In this document: positions 1 through 9,973 of the stretch, one piece after another
Layout: each line of letters starts with the position of its first letter
How positions within the stretch are numbered: the stretch's first letter is position 1
Source: Arthrobacter beigongshangensis
Lineage (GTDB): Bacteria; Bacillota; Bacilli; Bacillales_A; Planococcaceae
Assembly (NCBI RefSeq): GCF_016820585.1
Contig: NZ_JADHDX010000002.1
Location: forward strand, 178,435-242,434
DNA length: 64,000 nucleotides
Reading direction: 5' to 3'
Position numbers and translations under genes: made by a program
The notes under the pieces: model-generated
What the model was told of the DNA's origin: nothing
Seen by the model: the letters and a program-made list of their open reading frames with translations, nothing else
Database searches by the model: none

Positions 1-82
1 GGCGGATGTCACAGATTTTGAAGGGAGTTAATTGAGCAAGCTCAATTCAAAATCTGGACGCAATCACGCCAAGGCGTGATTG
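1..82 (+). repeat. two-stem dispersed repeat, copy 1 (truncated by window edge)
   Basis: First of five copies of an intergenic element (others near 1181, 15171, 54301 and 63863). It starts with GGCGGATGTCA and then has a long stem, CAGATTTTGAA pairing with TTCAAAATCTG around an inner AATTGAGC/GCTCAATT stem. The second stem is CAATCACGCC pairing with GGCGTGATTG. Other copies carry paired base changes that keep both stems, so structure appears to be selected. Any upstream hairpin would lie outside the window. Confidence 0.85.
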
Positions 83-99
83 ACAATAGGTACAATCAG

Positions 100-129
100 C
101 GCCCTCGTCACAAGCGAGTGGCGTTTTTT
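100..129 (+). terminator. intrinsic terminator of the gene upstream of the window
   Basis: The arms CGCC-CTCG and CGAG-t-GGCG enclose a six-base loop and are followed by six T residues. It ends transcription entering from the left, before ysoA. Confidence 0.7.
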
Positions 130-144
130 GTTCGATTGTATCAA

Positions 145-173
145 TTTCAAAATGGAAATTGCTATGCTATAGT
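145..173 (+). promoter_or_regulatory. probable extended -10 promoter of ysoA
   Basis: TGC-TATAGT at 165-173 is an extended -10 element about 25 bases before the ysoA start codon. The -35 (TTTCAA at 145-150, spacer 17) is poor, so the call rests on the -10. Confidence 0.4.
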
Positions 174-199
174 GAGTATGATGAAAGAAGGTGAGTGTG

Positions 200-1174
200 G
201 TGCGTAGGAAATACGGAAGAATTCGGAAAACGGAAAATGTAATTGTCTTCCCGGGTACATATGAAAAGCTTGTAGAACAAGGGCTAGTTGCTGTGGAACA
301 GTCGAATTTCGATGAAGCAGTCCGTGTATTTGACCAGGCTATTTTGTATGAGCCTGATTATCCGGAATTTCTTGGCCCATACGCTGTTGCCCTTTATGAA
401 ACAAAAGAGTTTGAGCGTGCAAAAGAAATTGCGGCAAAGCTACTGCATAGCGGGGCAACTGATTATATTGATGCCATGGAGTTGTATTTAACGATCAGTA
501 TTCAATTGCAGGAATATGAGGAAGTTGAAATGACGATTGATACGCTAATCGGCGAAGGAATTGTTCCGAAGGAAATGCTGCAAAAATTTAATTATTTACG
601 GGAATTGAATGGTCGATTATCCAATCGCTATTCTGATGAAAATCTGACTGAATCTGTGAATTTTTTCACATTAGAGGAATTCAATGCGATGGATAAAATG
701 CAACAGCAGTATGCGCTTGCTTCTATTGAAGGGCAGGATTTATCGGAAATGATTCCTCAGTTGGTAGCAATAGCGGAGCAAAACGATGTTGCGCCGCTTA
801 TTATCTCTTTTGTGTTGGCGCTGCTGTATCAGGCGGGCTACGCTGAGGAGCTTACTGTGCGGAAGTTTGGTAGGGAGCAAACGATTACCCTTCCTGAGTT
901 GACGCTTCCGGGTCGCGATGATTTGACAGGTGATGTGCTTGCGGAGATAGAGAAACTGTTACTAAAAGATCCGTCTCGTTTGGAAATGGCACGTGGACTA
1001 ATTGAAAAGTTTGCCATTACTGCATTTCCGTTCGGTTGGGGTGAATACCCAGCGCATGAAGTGGCCGTGGCGTATGTCAACTACATAGAAAGCCTGTTTT
1101 CGGGGGGATCCTTGCCAGAAACAGAATTGTACAAACTAATCCAGCAAGTCGATAGTAATCTGGATGATTTATAA
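200..1174 (+). CDS. ysoA: TPR-repeat protein, YsoA-like
   Basis: A soluble protein of about 324 residues with no signal peptide or membrane segment. Residues 25 to 110 look like tetratricopeptide repeats: alternating helices with A-A-Y/F spacing, for example the stretch beginning EQGLVAVEQSNFDEAVRVF and the next repeat with EFERAKEIAAKLL. TPR proteins act as docking scaffolds, and no catalytic motif is seen. Position immediately upstream of tig matches B. subtilis ysoA, whose function is not well defined. Several in-frame GTG codons (191, 197, 200) follow the ribosome site AAGAAGGTGA; GTG 200 gives the best spacing, but 191 is possible. Confidence 0.8.
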   Translation: MRRKYGRIRKTENVIVFPGTYEKLVEQGLVAVEQSNFDEAVRVFDQAILYEPDYPEFLGPYAVALYETKEFERAKEIAAKLLHSGATDYIDAMELYLTISIQLQEYEEVEMTIDTLIGEGIVPKEMLQKFNYLRELNGRLSNRYSDENLTESVNFFTLEEFNAMDKMQQQYALASIEGQDLSEMIPQLVAIAEQNDVAPLIISFVLALLYQAGYAEELTVRKFGREQTITLPELTLPGRDDLTGDVLAEIEKLLLKDPSRLEMARGLIEKFAITAFPFGWGEYPAHEVAVAYVNYIESLFSGGSLPETELYKLIQQVDSNLDDL

Positions 1175-1180
1175 AGTAAT

Positions 1181-1260
1181 CAATTACGCCTCGGCGTAAT
1201 TGCGTACAGATTTTTTCGAGCTTGCTCGAAAAGCTCCACTGAAAATCTATGACATCCGCA
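1181..1260 (-). repeat. two-stem dispersed repeat, copy 2 (reverse orientation)
   Basis: Read on the minus strand it gives GCGGATGTCA, a stem made of an A/T-rich arm pair around CGAGCAAGCTCG, and the near-perfect palindrome CAATTACGCC/GGCGTAATTG. It begins seven bases after the ysoA stop codon and may also act as a transcription end, although no T-run follows on the plus strand. Confidence 0.85.
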
Positions 1261-1466
1261 GGTCGACAGGATGTCGATCATGCAACCGTTGCCACAGGAC
1301 GTGGCGCACTTAGGTTGCCTTCCTTTAATTTGATTCAGCAAAGCTTTAAGACACAACTGATATTGAATGCAGATTTATCGTTCATCCCGCGACTTAATAG
1401 AAGTGGGGGACTTCTGTAGCTGACGCTTCGCTTTCGGTACAAACACATCTGCTGAAGCAAATTAAA
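1251..1466 (-). repeat. variable structured extension of repeat copy 2
   Basis: Next to copy 2, 1251-1320 contains nested short stems (CATCC/GGATG, GCAACC/GGTTGC and GCCAC/GTGGC). Then 1324-1340 pairs with 1450-1466 as a 17-bp inverted repeat with one mismatch, enclosing about 110 bases. Copies 4 and 5 have a comparable TGATTCAGCA or GGATCAGCA hairpin on the same side of the core. With 1181-1260 it fills the 392-base gap between ysoA and tig, apart from the tig promoter. Confidence 0.65.
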
Positions 1467-1470
1467 TCTG

Positions 1471-1498
1471 TTGAAAGATGCAAAGACTATGATATACT
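1471..1498 (+). promoter_or_regulatory. sigma-A promoter of tig
   Basis: TTGAAA at 1471-1476 and TATACT at 1493-1498 are separated by 16 bases, about 70 bases before the tig start codon. The -35 directly abuts the 3' arm of the structured repeat ending at 1466. Confidence 0.75.
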
Positions 1499-1566
1499 GT
1501 AAGGGTTGTCAATGAGTATATAAGTACGAAAACATATTGGCCAAAATGATTCGGAGGTATTTAATT

Positions 1567-2853
1567 ATGTCAGTTAAATGGGAAAAACACGAAGGTAATA
1601 CGGGGACACTTACAGTTGAGGTTCCTGCTGAAGAAGTAACAGCGGGTATTGACAAAGCATTTAAAAAAGTTGTGAAACAAGTTCAAGCGCCTGGATTCCG
1701 TAAAGGTAAAATGCCACGTCCAATGTTTGAAAAAATGTACGGTGTAGAATCACTTTACAATGATGCACTAGATTTCATTCTTCCGGAAGCTTATGCAAAA
1801 GCAATTGAAGAAGCGGACGTTGAACCAATTGACCGCCCTGAAATTGATATTGAGCAAATGGAAAAAGGTCAAGCGCTTATTTTCAAAGCAGTTGTTACGT
1901 TAAAGCCAGAAGTGAAACTTGGAGACTACAAAGGTCTTGAAGTGACACGTCAAGAAACAACAGTAACAGATGAAGAAATCGAAGAACAACTTCAAGAAAG
2001 CCAAAAAGCATTCGCTGAATTGGTAATTAAAGAAGATGGCGCGGTTGAAAATGGTGATACAGTGAAGCTTGACTTTGAAGGCTTTGCGAATGGTGAAGCT
2101 TTTGAAGGTGGAAAAGCTGAGCAATACGAACTTGAAATCGGTTCTAACTCATTCATCCCAGGCTTTGAAGAGCAAATGGTTGGTATGAAAATAGGTGAAG
2201 ACAAAGACATCGAAATTACATTCCCAGAAGAATACCATGCGGCAGAGCTTGCAGGCCAACCAGCAGTATTCAAAGTAAAAGTACATGAAATTAAAGCAAA
2301 AGAAATTCCAGCACTAGATGACGAATTGGCGAAAGAAATTGACGAAGAGGTCGAAAGCCTTGAAGCATTGCGTACGAAGTTGAAAGAAAGAACAGCGGAC
2401 GATAAGAAATCAGCTTCTGAAACTGCACTTCGCGACGATCTTGTTGAAGCAGCTGCACGCAACGCAGAAATCGACATTCCTGAAGTGATGATCACGTCTG
2501 AAACTGATCGCATGATGGACGAATTCGGACAACGCCTTCAACAGCAAGGTATGAACATGGAGCTTTACTTCCAATTCTCAGGTCAAAATGAAGAAGCACT
2601 TCGTGAGCAAATGAAAGACGACGCACTAAATCGTGTCCGTGTTTCTTTAGTGCTTGAAGCAATTGGTAAAGCGGAGAATATTGAAGTTGCAGAAGAAGAT
2701 ATCAACGCTGAGCTTGAAAAAATGTCTGAGCAATTCGGCATGGAAATCGAGCAAATCAAGAAAACGCTTGGTGGCACGAAAGTTCTTGAAAATGATCTAC
2801 GCTTCAATAAAACAGTTGAGTTTCTTGTTGAAAACGCAAAAGTTACCGAATAA
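1567..2853 (+). CDS. tig: trigger factor, ribosome-associated chaperone and prolyl isomerase
   Basis: Binds beside the ribosomal exit tunnel and shields nascent chains; the FKBP-like domain catalyses prolyl cis-trans isomerisation. The 428 residues are close to the 424 of B. subtilis. The N-terminal ribosome-binding domain carries the signature GFRKGKMPR near residue 45. The central FKBP domain (about 155-245) contains [15 protein letters not shown] and [11 protein letters not shown], and a helical C-terminal chaperone domain follows. ATG 1567 is chosen because CGGAGGT lies nine bases upstream; the in-frame codon at 1537 has no such site. It has its own promoter and terminator, and the neighbours are also proteostasis genes. 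Confidence 0.97.
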   Translation: MSVKWEKHEGNTGTLTVEVPAEEVTAGIDKAFKKVVKQVQAPGFRKGKMPRPMFEKMYGVESLYNDALDFILPEAYAKAIEEADVEPIDRPEIDIEQMEKGQALIFKAVVTLKPEVKLGDYKGLEVTRQETTVTDEEIEEQLQESQKAFAELVIKEDGAVENGDTVKLDFEGFANGEAFEGGKAEQYELEIGSNSFIPGFEEQMVGMKIGEDKDIEITFPEEYHAAELAGQPAVFKVKVHEIKAKEIPALDDELAKEIDEEVESLEALRTKLKERTADDKKSASETALRDDLVEAAARNAEIDIPEVMITSETDRMMDEFGQRLQQQGMNMELYFQFSGQNEEALREQMKDDALNRVRVSLVLEAIGKAENIEVAEEDINAELEKMSEQFGMEIEQIKKTLGGTKVLENDLRFNKTVEFLVENAKVTE

Positions 2854-2867
2854 TAATGTAGAATAAG

Positions 2868-2902
2868 GACAAGGTACGGAAGACCGTACCTTGTTTTTCG
2901 TA
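2868..2902 (+). terminator. intrinsic terminator of tig
   Basis: ACAAGGTACGG pairs with CCGTACCTTGT across a short loop and is followed by TTTTTC. It lies just after the tig stop codon. Confidence 0.9.
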
Positions 2903-3005
2903 GAAAAAGAAAGAAGTTACTTTCTTACATAGTGGTACAAATTCTAATTAGTTGATTATAATCGGGGAATCTTGTAAGATTGTCACTTGAATAGGGGTGA
3001 GCATA

Positions 3006-4271
3006 ATGTTCAAATTTAACGATGAAAAAGATAACTTTAACTGTTCTTTTTGCGGGAAATCCCAGGAGCAGGTGCGTAAACTAGTCGCTGGGCAAGGCGT
3101 CTATATTTGTGATGAATGTGTTGAACTTTGTGCGGAAATCGTTGAAGAGGAAGTCGGACTCGAAGAAGGTTTCGAATTGAAAGACGTTCCAAAACCGAAA
3201 GAAATACAAAGCATACTCAATGATTATTTGATTGGGCAGGATCGTGCAAAAAAATCTTTGGCAGTCGCTGTCTATAACCATTATAAGCGTGTGAATTCGA
3301 ACAGTAAGATTGATGATGTTGAGCTGTCGAAATCTAATATCGTTCTAATCGGACCTACAGGAAGCGGTAAAACATTACTTGCTCAGACACTTGCAAGAAT
3401 CCTTGATGTTCCATTTGCGATTGCAGATGCTACATCATTGACGGAGGCAGGATATGTCGGTGAAGATGTTGAAAACATTTTGTTGAAGCTGATTCAAGCG
3501 GCTGATTATGATGTTGAACGTGCCGAAAAAGGGATTATTTATATCGACGAAATCGATAAAGTTGCACGTAAATCTGAAAATGCATCAATTACACGCGATG
3601 TATCAGGTGAAGGTGTCCAACAGGCACTTCTTAAAATTCTTGAAGGAACAGTGGCGAGCGTACCACCACAAGGCGGACGTAAGCATCCACATCAAGAATT
3701 TATCCAAATCGATACGACGAATGTCCTCTTTATTGTTGGAGGTGCTTTCGACGGAATTGAAGATATTATTAAACGTCGTATTGGACAAAAGGTTATTGGT
3801 TTCGGTACAGAGCAGAAGGTGTTAAAAGAAGATCAAACCTTGCTTGCAAGATTGATCCCAGAAGATCTTCAACGCTTTGGCTTAATACCGGAGTTCATCG
3901 GCCGTTTACCGGTCATTGCAACATTGGAGCAGCTAAGTGAAGATACGCTTCGTCAAATCTTAACGATTCCTAAAAATGCGATTGTTAAACAATATCAGAA
4001 GATGTTTGAACTTGACGATGTGGCTCTTCGTTTTGAAGATGATGCATTACTAGAAATTGCCAAAGAGGCGATTGAACGAAAAACTGGTGCTCGTGGCTTG
4101 CGTTCTATTATCGAGAATATTATGTTAGATGTAATGTACGAACTGCCTTCTTTGGAAGAAGTAACGGAATGTATCATTACAAAAGGTTCTGTCACTGGAG
4201 AATCAACGCCTATCCTGTTAAGGGAAGACGGTACTTCTGTCGACTTAGATCCTGAGAAAAATTCGGCGTAA
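3006..4271 (+). CDS. clpX: ATP-dependent Clp protease ATP-binding subunit ClpX
   Basis: AAA+ unfoldase that recognises tagged proteins, unfolds them with ATP and feeds them to ClpP. The 421 residues match the usual length. The N-terminal zinc-binding domain has the four cysteines in CSFCGK (about residue 14) and CDECVELC (about 36). Walker A is [12 protein letters not shown] near residue 117, Walker B is IYIDEIDK near 180, and sensor 2 lies in the GARGLRS segment near 367. AGGGGTGA five bases upstream of ATG 3006 fixes the start. In B. subtilis lonB follows; here lonA follows directly. Confidence 0.98.
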   Translation: MFKFNDEKDNFNCSFCGKSQEQVRKLVAGQGVYICDECVELCAEIVEEEVGLEEGFELKDVPKPKEIQSILNDYLIGQDRAKKSLAVAVYNHYKRVNSNSKIDDVELSKSNIVLIGPTGSGKTLLAQTLARILDVPFAIADATSLTEAGYVGEDVENILLKLIQAADYDVERAEKGIIYIDEIDKVARKSENASITRDVSGEGVQQALLKILEGTVASVPPQGGRKHPHQEFIQIDTTNVLFIVGGAFDGIEDIIKRRIGQKVIGFGTEQKVLKEDQTLLARLIPEDLQRFGLIPEFIGRLPVIATLEQLSEDTLRQILTIPKNAIVKQYQKMFELDDVALRFEDDALLEIAKEAIERKTGARGLRSIIENIMLDVMYELPSLEEVTECIITKGSVTGESTPILLREDGTSVDLDPEKNSA

Positions 4272-4283
4272 CGCCTGAAGGTT

Positions 4284-4340
4284 GAGCTGACTCCGACGAC
4301 GCGCGTGTAAATGCGCTCATCGGTCGTCAGCTTTTTTTTC
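4284..4340 (+). terminator. intrinsic terminator of clpX
   Basis: A long imperfect hairpin with outer arms AGCTGAC and GTCAGCT and inner CCGA/TCGG pairs, followed by a run of seven T residues, between clpX and lonA. Confidence 0.8.
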
Positions 4341-4389
4341 CACATACTACAATGTCTTGTTATACATAACTCATGGAGGTGACTTCCAC

Positions 4390-6714
4390 ATGACAACGAA
4401 TAAGAGAACAAACATACCAGTGCTACCGTTACGTGGGCTACTTGTCTACCCATCACTTATTTTACATATTGATGTGGGTAGAGAACGCTCTGTATTTGCA
4501 ATTGAACACGCGATCGCACAGGATAATTTGATTTTCCTTGCGACGCAAAAAGATATTAGTATTGAAAACCCCGAGCCGGAGGACCTGTATGAAATCGGTA
4601 CATTGGCATTAGTAAAATCATTGACACAGCTACCAAATGGTACATATCGTGTACTCATTGAAGGGGTAGAGCGTGCGAAATGGTCAAATTATGAGGAAGC
4701 AGATTTATATCCGGTCGTTGAGGTTGTAGGGTATCCAGATGATGAGGAGAAAAATGCTGAATCAGAGGCTCTAATGCGAACATTGCTTACATATTTCAAG
4801 AAATACTCGAAGGTATCGAAGAAAGTAACCAAGGAAACGTATGATTCGGTTGCTTCTATCGTTGAGCCGGGTAGACTTGCTGATATGGTCGCTTCGCATT
4901 TACCGCTGAAGATAGTGGCGAAGCAGGAAGTTCTTGAAACAACAAATGTCCACGAGCGTCTCGAATGGCTGATTACAAGGCTTTATAATGAGCAAGAAGT
5001 GCTGAATTTGGAACGTAAAATTAATGAGCGTGTCAAGGAAGCAATGGAGAGAACGCAAAAGGAATTTTATTTACGTGAGCAAATGAAGGCTATCCAAACA
5101 GAGCTTGGCGATAAGGATGGAAAAGGTCTAGAAGTTGCGGAGTTAACCGAACGAATTGCACAAGCGAATATGCCAGAAGGCGTTAAGGAAACAGCATTGC
5201 GCGAGCTTGACCGTTATGAAAAAATTCCGTCCGCTGCAGCTGAAAGTGGAATTATCCGAAATTATATCGATTGGCTAGTGGCTTTACCTTGGTCAGATGC
5301 ATCTAAAGATCAGCTTGATATTAAGCGTTCTGAGGAGATTTTAGACCGTGACCATGACGGCTTGGAAACAGTCAAGGAACGAATTCTTGAATATTTAGCA
5401 GTTCGTCAGTTGACGAATTCTTTGCGTGGCCCCATCTTATGTTTGGGTGGTCCTCCAGGTGTAGGTAAAACATCCTTAGCGCGATCTATTGCGGAATCAC
5501 TGGGACGGAAATTTGTACGTATTTCACTCGGTGGTGTGCGTGACGAGTCTGAAATTCGTGGGCATAGAAGGACGTATGTCGGTGCGATGCCAGGGCGAAT
5601 TATTCAAGGTATGAAAAAAGCAGGTAAAATTAATCCGGTATTTTTACTGGATGAAATTGATAAGATGTCAAATGATTTTCGTGGAGACCCGTCATCTGCG
5701 ATGCTAGAAGTGCTTGATCCGGAGCAAAACAATTCATTTAGCGATCATTATATTGAAGAGCCATACAATTTGTCGAATGTGTTATTCATTGCAACTGCCA
5801 ATGATTTGAGTGCGATTCCGGGGCCGCTTAGAGATCGTATGGAAATCATATCGATTGCTGGATATACAGAAATCGAGAAATGTTCGATTGCGAAAAATCA
5901 CTTGATTCCAAAACAGTTGAAGGAGCATGGCTTAACGAAGTCGCAAGTTCGGATTAGCGACCCGGCAATCCTAGATATTGTTAGGTATTATACACGGGAA
6001 GCCGGAGTACGTGGTTTAGAGCGGGAAATTGCGGGGGTTTGTCGTAAAGCAGCGAAACAGATTGTGACAGGCGATAAGAAAAGTGTGACAGTCAGCCCGA
6101 GGACATTGGAGTCGTTAATTGGTAAAAAGAAAGTTCGTTATGGTCAGGCGGAAACGGTGAATCAAGTTGGTGTAGCGACAGGACTTGCTTATACGCAGGT
6201 TGGTGGCGATACACTGCAAATTGAAGTTTCTTTGTCCCCTGGGAAAGGGAAATTGATTTTGACCGGGAAACTTGGAGACGTAATGAAGGAATCTGCGCAA
6301 ACAGCGTTATCGTATGTGCGCTCGAAAACAGGGGAATTTGGGATTGACCCAGAATTCCACGAATCGTATGATATTCATATCCATGTTCCTGAAGGCGCGA
6401 TTCCGAAGGATGGTCCGTCGGCAGGTGTGACGATTGCGACTGCGCTTGTGTCTGCATTGACGAAGCGACCAGTGCGTCGTGAGGTTGGGATGACTGGCGA
6501 AATTACACTACGCGGTAGAGTTTTACCCATTGGTGGAGTGAAAGAAAAAACATTAAGCGCTCATCGCGCTGGCTTGACGACGATTATCTTGCCAAGTGAT
6601 AATGAGCGCGACATCGAAGATATTCCAGAAAGTGTTCGGAAAGAGTTGACCTTTAAACTTGTTTCGGACGCAGAAGAAGTTCTCGAAATAGCATTGGAGG
6701 AATCTTCAAAATGA
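4390..6714 (+). CDS. lonA: ATP-dependent protease LonA
   Basis: Homo-oligomeric AAA+ serine protease that degrades misfolded and regulatory proteins. The 774 residues equal the B. subtilis length. The N-terminal LON substrate domain starts with [14 protein letters not shown]. Walker A is [12 protein letters not shown] from residue 353, Walker B FLLDEIDK follows, and the C-terminal protease domain has catalytic Ser677 in KDGPSAGVT and the dyad lysine in [12 protein letters not shown] 4390 follows TGGAGGTG; an upstream in-frame ATG at 4357 lacks a ribosome site. The stop overlaps the start of ysxC (ATGA), so the two are probably co-translated. The lonB paralogue found next to lonA in B. subtilis is absent. 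Confidence 0.98.
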   Translation: MTTNKRTNIPVLPLRGLLVYPSLILHIDVGRERSVFAIEHAIAQDNLIFLATQKDISIENPEPEDLYEIGTLALVKSLTQLPNGTYRVLIEGVERAKWSNYEEADLYPVVEVVGYPDDEEKNAESEALMRTLLTYFKKYSKVSKKVTKETYDSVASIVEPGRLADMVASHLPLKIVAKQEVLETTNVHERLEWLITRLYNEQEVLNLERKINERVKEAMERTQKEFYLREQMKAIQTELGDKDGKGLEVAELTERIAQANMPEGVKETALRELDRYEKIPSAAAESGIIRNYIDWLVALPWSDASKDQLDIKRSEEILDRDHDGLETVKERILEYLAVRQLTNSLRGPILCLGGPPGVGKTSLARSIAESLGRKFVRISLGGVRDESEIRGHRRTYVGAMPGRIIQGMKKAGKINPVFLLDEIDKMSNDFRGDPSSAMLEVLDPEQNNSFSDHYIEEPYNLSNVLFIATANDLSAIPGPLRDRMEIISIAGYTEIEKCSIAKNHLIPKQLKEHGLTKSQVRISDPAILDIVRYYTREAGVRGLEREIAGVCRKAAKQIVTGDKKSVTVSPRTLESLIGKKKVRYGQAETVNQVGVATGLAYTQVGGDTLQIEVSLSPGKGKLILTGKLGDVMKESAQTALSYVRSKTGEFGIDPEFHESYDIHIHVPEGAIPKDGPSAGVTIATALVSALTKRPVRREVGMTGEITLRGRVLPIGGVKEKTLSAHRAGLTTIILPSDNERDIEDIPESVRKELTFKLVSDAEEVLEIALEESSK

Positions 6715-7292
6715 AAGTCCATAACGTTGAAATGATTATGAGTGCCGTAAGGCCAGAACAATATCCGTCTGAAGGATACCCAGAGTTTGCGCTTGCAGGC
6801 CGGTCGAATGTCGGGAAATCGTCATTTATCAATAAGATGATTGGCAGAAAAAGTCTTGCTCGTACATCTTCAAAGCCGGGGAAGACACAAACACTGAACT
6901 TTTATAAAATCGAAGAGCAATTGTTTTTCGTCGATGTTCCGGGATACGGCTATGCGAAAGTGTCAAAGTCATCCCGTGAAACATGGGGGAAATTTATTCA
7001 ACAATATATGGTGGAGCGCGAGCATTTACGTGCTGTCATTCAAATTGTGGATTTGCGTCATCCGCCGACGAAGGATGATTGCCTCATGTACGACTTTTTG
7101 GTGAATTATAATATCCCTGCGATTGTTGTTGCGACAAAAGCTGACAAGATTCCTAAAGGGAAATGGGATAAGCACCTGAAAATTGTTCGAGAAACACTTC
7201 AAATGAGAAGCTTCGATTCCCTTATTATGTTTTCATCTGAAAAAGGGATTGGTATGGAAGAGGCTTGGCGAGAGATTGAAAGTAGAATGTGA
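6711..7292 (+). CDS. ysxC: ribosome biogenesis GTPase YsxC/EngB
   Basis: TrmE-Era-family GTPase needed for late assembly of the 50S subunit. In 193 residues it shows the G1 motif [12 protein letters not shown] (about 31), G3 DVPGYGYA (about 75), G4 ATKADK (about 144) and the G5 serine segment SSEKG (about 175). Length and motifs match the EngB family. It overlaps the lonA stop by four bases, as in B. subtilis, and is followed by a terminator. Confidence 0.96.
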   Translation: MKVHNVEMIMSAVRPEQYPSEGYPEFALAGRSNVGKSSFINKMIGRKSLARTSSKPGKTQTLNFYKIEEQLFFVDVPGYGYAKVSKSSRETWGKFIQQYMVEREHLRAVIQIVDLRHPPTKDDCLMYDFLVNYNIPAIVVATKADKIPKGKWDKHLKIVRETLQMRSFDSLIMFSSEKGIGMEEAWREIESRM

Positions 7293-7299
7293 TGTATAT

Positions 7300-7340
7300 G
7301 AAAAGTCCGAAGGGAGTCATTTTCTTCGGACTTTTTTTGT
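7300..7340 (+). terminator. intrinsic terminator of the lonA-ysxC unit
   Basis: AAAGTCCGAAG pairs with CTTCGGACTTT and is followed by a T-run, separating ysxC from the heme operon. Confidence 0.9.
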
Positions 7341-7410
7341 CTGCTAATAAAGCAGTCCCGTTGTTTAGTGCAAATTTATTGCATTGTGGTGAGACAACTA
7401 CTAAGATAGA

Positions 7411-7425
7411 TTAGAATCATTATAA
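7411..7425 (+). promoter_or_regulatory. PerR-box-like operator of the heme operon
   Basis: TTAGAATCATTATAA differs from the B. subtilis Per box TTATAATNATTATAA at one position. In B. subtilis hemAXCDBL belongs to the PerR (peroxide) regulon, so the location fits. It lies about 115 bases before the hemA start; a TATAAT at 7496-7501 is a candidate -10 element downstream. Confidence 0.6.
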
Positions 7426-7538
7426 ATAATCTATTCAAACTGTTCATAGTCATACGTTGTTCACAAATTATCAATGAGAAATAATTGTCGTATGATATAA
7501 TATAGCCATGAATAGAAAGTGAAAGGTGTGGGCACCTG

Positions 7539-8903
7539 GTGTATACAATCGTAGTTGGTGTTAATCACCGGACGGCACCCGTTGAGATACGAGAGAAATT
7601 ATCTTTTATTGAAGCTGAGCTGCCGCAAGCGATGCAAACATTGCAACAGCAAAAAAGTATATTAGAAAATATTATTATATCGACATGTAACCGGACTGAA
7701 ATTTATGCCGTTGTCGATCAATTGCATACAGGACGTTATTATGTAAAAAACTTTTTGGCTGAATGGTTTGATTTACCATTGGAGTCTTTTTCGTCGCATT
7801 TAATTATCCAAGAAAATGATGGAGCGATTGAGCATCTGTTACGTGTCTCAGCGGGTATTGATTCCATGGTACTTGGTGAAACGCAAATATTGGGTCAAGT
7901 ACGCGACAGTTTCTTAGGAGGTCAAGAAATTGGTACGACAGGAACTGTTTTCAATGAGCTCTTTAAACAAGCAGTGACGTTCGCGAAAAAAGCACATACA
8001 GAAACGGCAATTGGTGAAAATGCAGTATCCGTATCGTATGCTGCTGTAGAGCTTGGTAAAAAAATATTCGGTTCCCTTAACGATAAGAATATTGCCATAC
8101 TTGGTGCGGGGAAAATGGGCGAGTTAGCTGCAAAAAACCTGCATGGCAGTGGTGTTGGAAAAGTGACGGTTATTAACCGCACGCTGTCCAAAGCAGAAGA
8201 GCTTGCTGAAAAATTCGGTGGGCAAGCAAAATCGATGAAAGAATTACAGTGTGCACTTCTCGAAGCTGATGTCCTCATTAGCTCAACAGGTGCAAATGGT
8301 TTCGTCATTGACTATGAACTGATGGAGTATGCGGAGCGTTTACGTAAAGGGAAACCAATTTTTATGGTTGATATTGCGGTGCCGCGTGATTTAGATCCGC
8401 GTATTGGTGATTTACCAAATGTATTCCTTTACGACATTGATGATTTGCAAGACATTGTCGAAGCAAATCTTGCTGAAAGAAAACATGCTGCTGAAGAAAT
8501 TGGTCTAATGATTGAGCAGGAAATTGTCGTATTTAACGAATGGGTAGCGACTTTGGGCGTTGTTCCTGTACTTTCAGCACTTCGTCAAAAAGCGCATCGT
8601 ATTCAATCAGAAACGATGGCAAGTATTGAGAACAAAATGCCGAATTTAACGGATCGTGAGAAAAAAATATTGAGTAAGCATACAAAATCGATCGTCAATC
8701 AATTATTAAAGGATCCAATATTACAGGCAAAAGAGTTAGTGATGGATAAAAATGCGGCTGAAAAACTAGAGTTATTTCAGCAAATTTTTGGGATTGACGA
8801 AGAAGTTGTCCAAGAAAAAGAATTACTTGCGGGACAGGCGAAGGATCGTTTGAGGAGCAAGGTGAAAAGAACTGCGATAGCACAGCCAGATGTTCAATAT
8901 TGA
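7539..8903 (+). CDS. hemA: glutamyl-tRNA reductase
   Basis: First committed step of C5 heme biosynthesis: NADPH reduction of glutamyl-tRNA(Glu) to glutamate-1-semialdehyde, the substrate of HemL at the operon's end. The 454 residues match the 455 of B. subtilis. The N-terminal domain has the nucleophilic cysteine in STCNRTE near residue 50 and the family segment GETQILGQV near 116. The NADPH fold carries LGAGKMGEL near 189, and a helical dimerisation domain ends the protein. Translation starts at GTG 7539 behind AAAGGTG. The upstream Per-box-like site suggests peroxide or metal control. Confidence 0.97.
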   Translation: MYTIVVGVNHRTAPVEIREKLSFIEAELPQAMQTLQQQKSILENIIISTCNRTEIYAVVDQLHTGRYYVKNFLAEWFDLPLESFSSHLIIQENDGAIEHLLRVSAGIDSMVLGETQILGQVRDSFLGGQEIGTTGTVFNELFKQAVTFAKKAHTETAIGENAVSVSYAAVELGKKIFGSLNDKNIAILGAGKMGELAAKNLHGSGVGKVTVINRTLSKAEELAEKFGGQAKSMKELQCALLEADVLISSTGANGFVIDYELMEYAERLRKGKPIFMVDIAVPRDLDPRIGDLPNVFLYDIDDLQDIVEANLAERKHAAEEIGLMIEQEIVVFNEWVATLGVVPVLSALRQKAHRIQSETMASIENKMPNLTDREKKILSKHTKSIVNQLLKDPILQAKELVMDKNAAEKLELFQQIFGIDEEVVQEKELLAGQAKDRLRSKVKRTAIAQPDVQY

Positions 8904-8908
8904 GTAAG

Positions 8909-8966
8909 TTAAGGAGTATTTTGCATCTATAGCAGTATAGTAGGTGTTCAAAATACTCCTTTTAAA
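8909..8966 (+). terminator. terminator-like hairpin between hemA and hemX
   Basis: AAGGAGTATTTTG pairs with CAAAATACTCCTTT around a loop of about 27 bases, followed by a weak T/A tract. It may attenuate rather than end the heme operon, because hemX follows without an obvious new promoter. Confidence 0.55.
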
Positions 8967-9050
8967 GGTGATATAAATTGAAAGCGGGCTTCAATAAAGG
9001 GTTCCACCTGCGTGCTTAGCGTTTTTTAGCGGAAAGGTAGAGATGGTATC

Positions 9051-9881
9051 ATGGCTGATATGACGATGGCGAGGCTGCATGAAGTGATGGTCGTTTTGTA
9101 CGCAGTAAGCCTCGTCTTTTATTTTATAGATTATTTGAATAAGGATAGGATTGCACACCGAAGTGCTTTCTGGATTTTATCTGTAGTTTACATTTTACAA
9201 ACGTTATTTCTTCTATTTTTTATGCTTGAAGCGAAACGTTTTCCGATTTTATCACTGTTTGAAGGGATTTATTTTTATGCGTGGCTACTCATTACACTGT
9301 CAATCGTGTTGCATTTGTTTTATAAAATAGACCATGTTGTCTTTTTCTTGAATGTCATCGGCTTTTGCTTCATGACCATTCATACATTCGCTCCGATGCA
9401 AATCGCGCAGTCACCGATAGGCGATGCGCTTGTTTCAGAGCTATTATTCATTCATATTACGTTTGCGATTTTATCCTATACGGCATTTTCGATGTCCTTT
9501 GTCTTTGCGATTTTATATTTGTTAGTTTATAAAATCTTGAAGAAAAAGAAGTGGTCAAAACAATTTAGTCGATTGCCATCGTTGCATCAAACAACAATGG
9601 GTATGAAAGCTTCGATTTATACGGGCATTCCTTTGCTGCTTGTTAGCCTAATTTTAGGGATGCAGTGGGCGCAAGTAGCGCTGGACGAGTGGTCACTTTT
9701 TGATATGAAGATTGTAGGATCATTTATTCTTCTAGGTGTTTATAGCTCTGTATTATTTTTGCAACGGGGTGGTAAGCTGACAGGAAACGATTTCGCTTGG
9801 GTAAATATCTTTGCGTTTTTGTTTGTTATTATTAATTTTTTCCTAGGGAGCAAATTATCTACATTCCATTTTTGGCTCTAA
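9051..9881 (+). CDS. hemX: HemX, CcsA-like integral membrane protein
   Basis: A membrane protein of 276 residues with about eight hydrophobic segments, related to the cytochrome c assembly (CcsA/CcmC) family. In B. subtilis HemX lowers the cellular level of HemA; the mechanism is less clear. It lies between hemA and hemC as in B. subtilis. There is no WWD-type heme motif of true CcsA proteins, though the segments around residues 70 to 90 and 130 to 160 (SYTAFSMSFVFAILY) are typical. ATG 9051 is the start, with GGAAAGGT upstream. Confidence 0.9.
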   Translation: MADMTMARLHEVMVVLYAVSLVFYFIDYLNKDRIAHRSAFWILSVVYILQTLFLLFFMLEAKRFPILSLFEGIYFYAWLLITLSIVLHLFYKIDHVVFFLNVIGFCFMTIHTFAPMQIAQSPIGDALVSELLFIHITFAILSYTAFSMSFVFAILYLLVYKILKKKKWSKQFSRLPSLHQTTMGMKASIYTGIPLLLVSLILGMQWAQVALDEWSLFDMKIVGSFILLGVYSSVLFLQRGGKLTGNDFAWVNIFAFLFVIINFFLGSKLSTFHFWL

Positions 9882-9973
9882 CTTACTAGAGCTGAAACTG
9901 CAGGCATACGTTCGATGAAATTGTGCCAAATACAACAGGTCTATAAGATAAAGAAAGGTTGGATTGAAATTAT

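Noticed and set aside
1261..1466. Riboswitch for tig
   Set aside because: The tig promoter lies downstream at 1471-1498, so the structure is probably not in the tig message, and it belongs to the dispersed repeat family.
1992..2513. Long open frame antisense to tig (173 codons)
   Set aside because: Ser-rich translation typical of a mirror frame of an Asp/Glu-rich gene; tig is certain on the other strand.
3995..4456. 153-codon minus-strand frame across the clpX end and lonA start
   Set aside because: Antisense to two certain genes, spans a terminator, no ribosome site.
6092..6457. 121-codon frame antisense to lonA
   Set aside because: Lies in the conserved protease domain of lonA; composition is that of a shadow frame.
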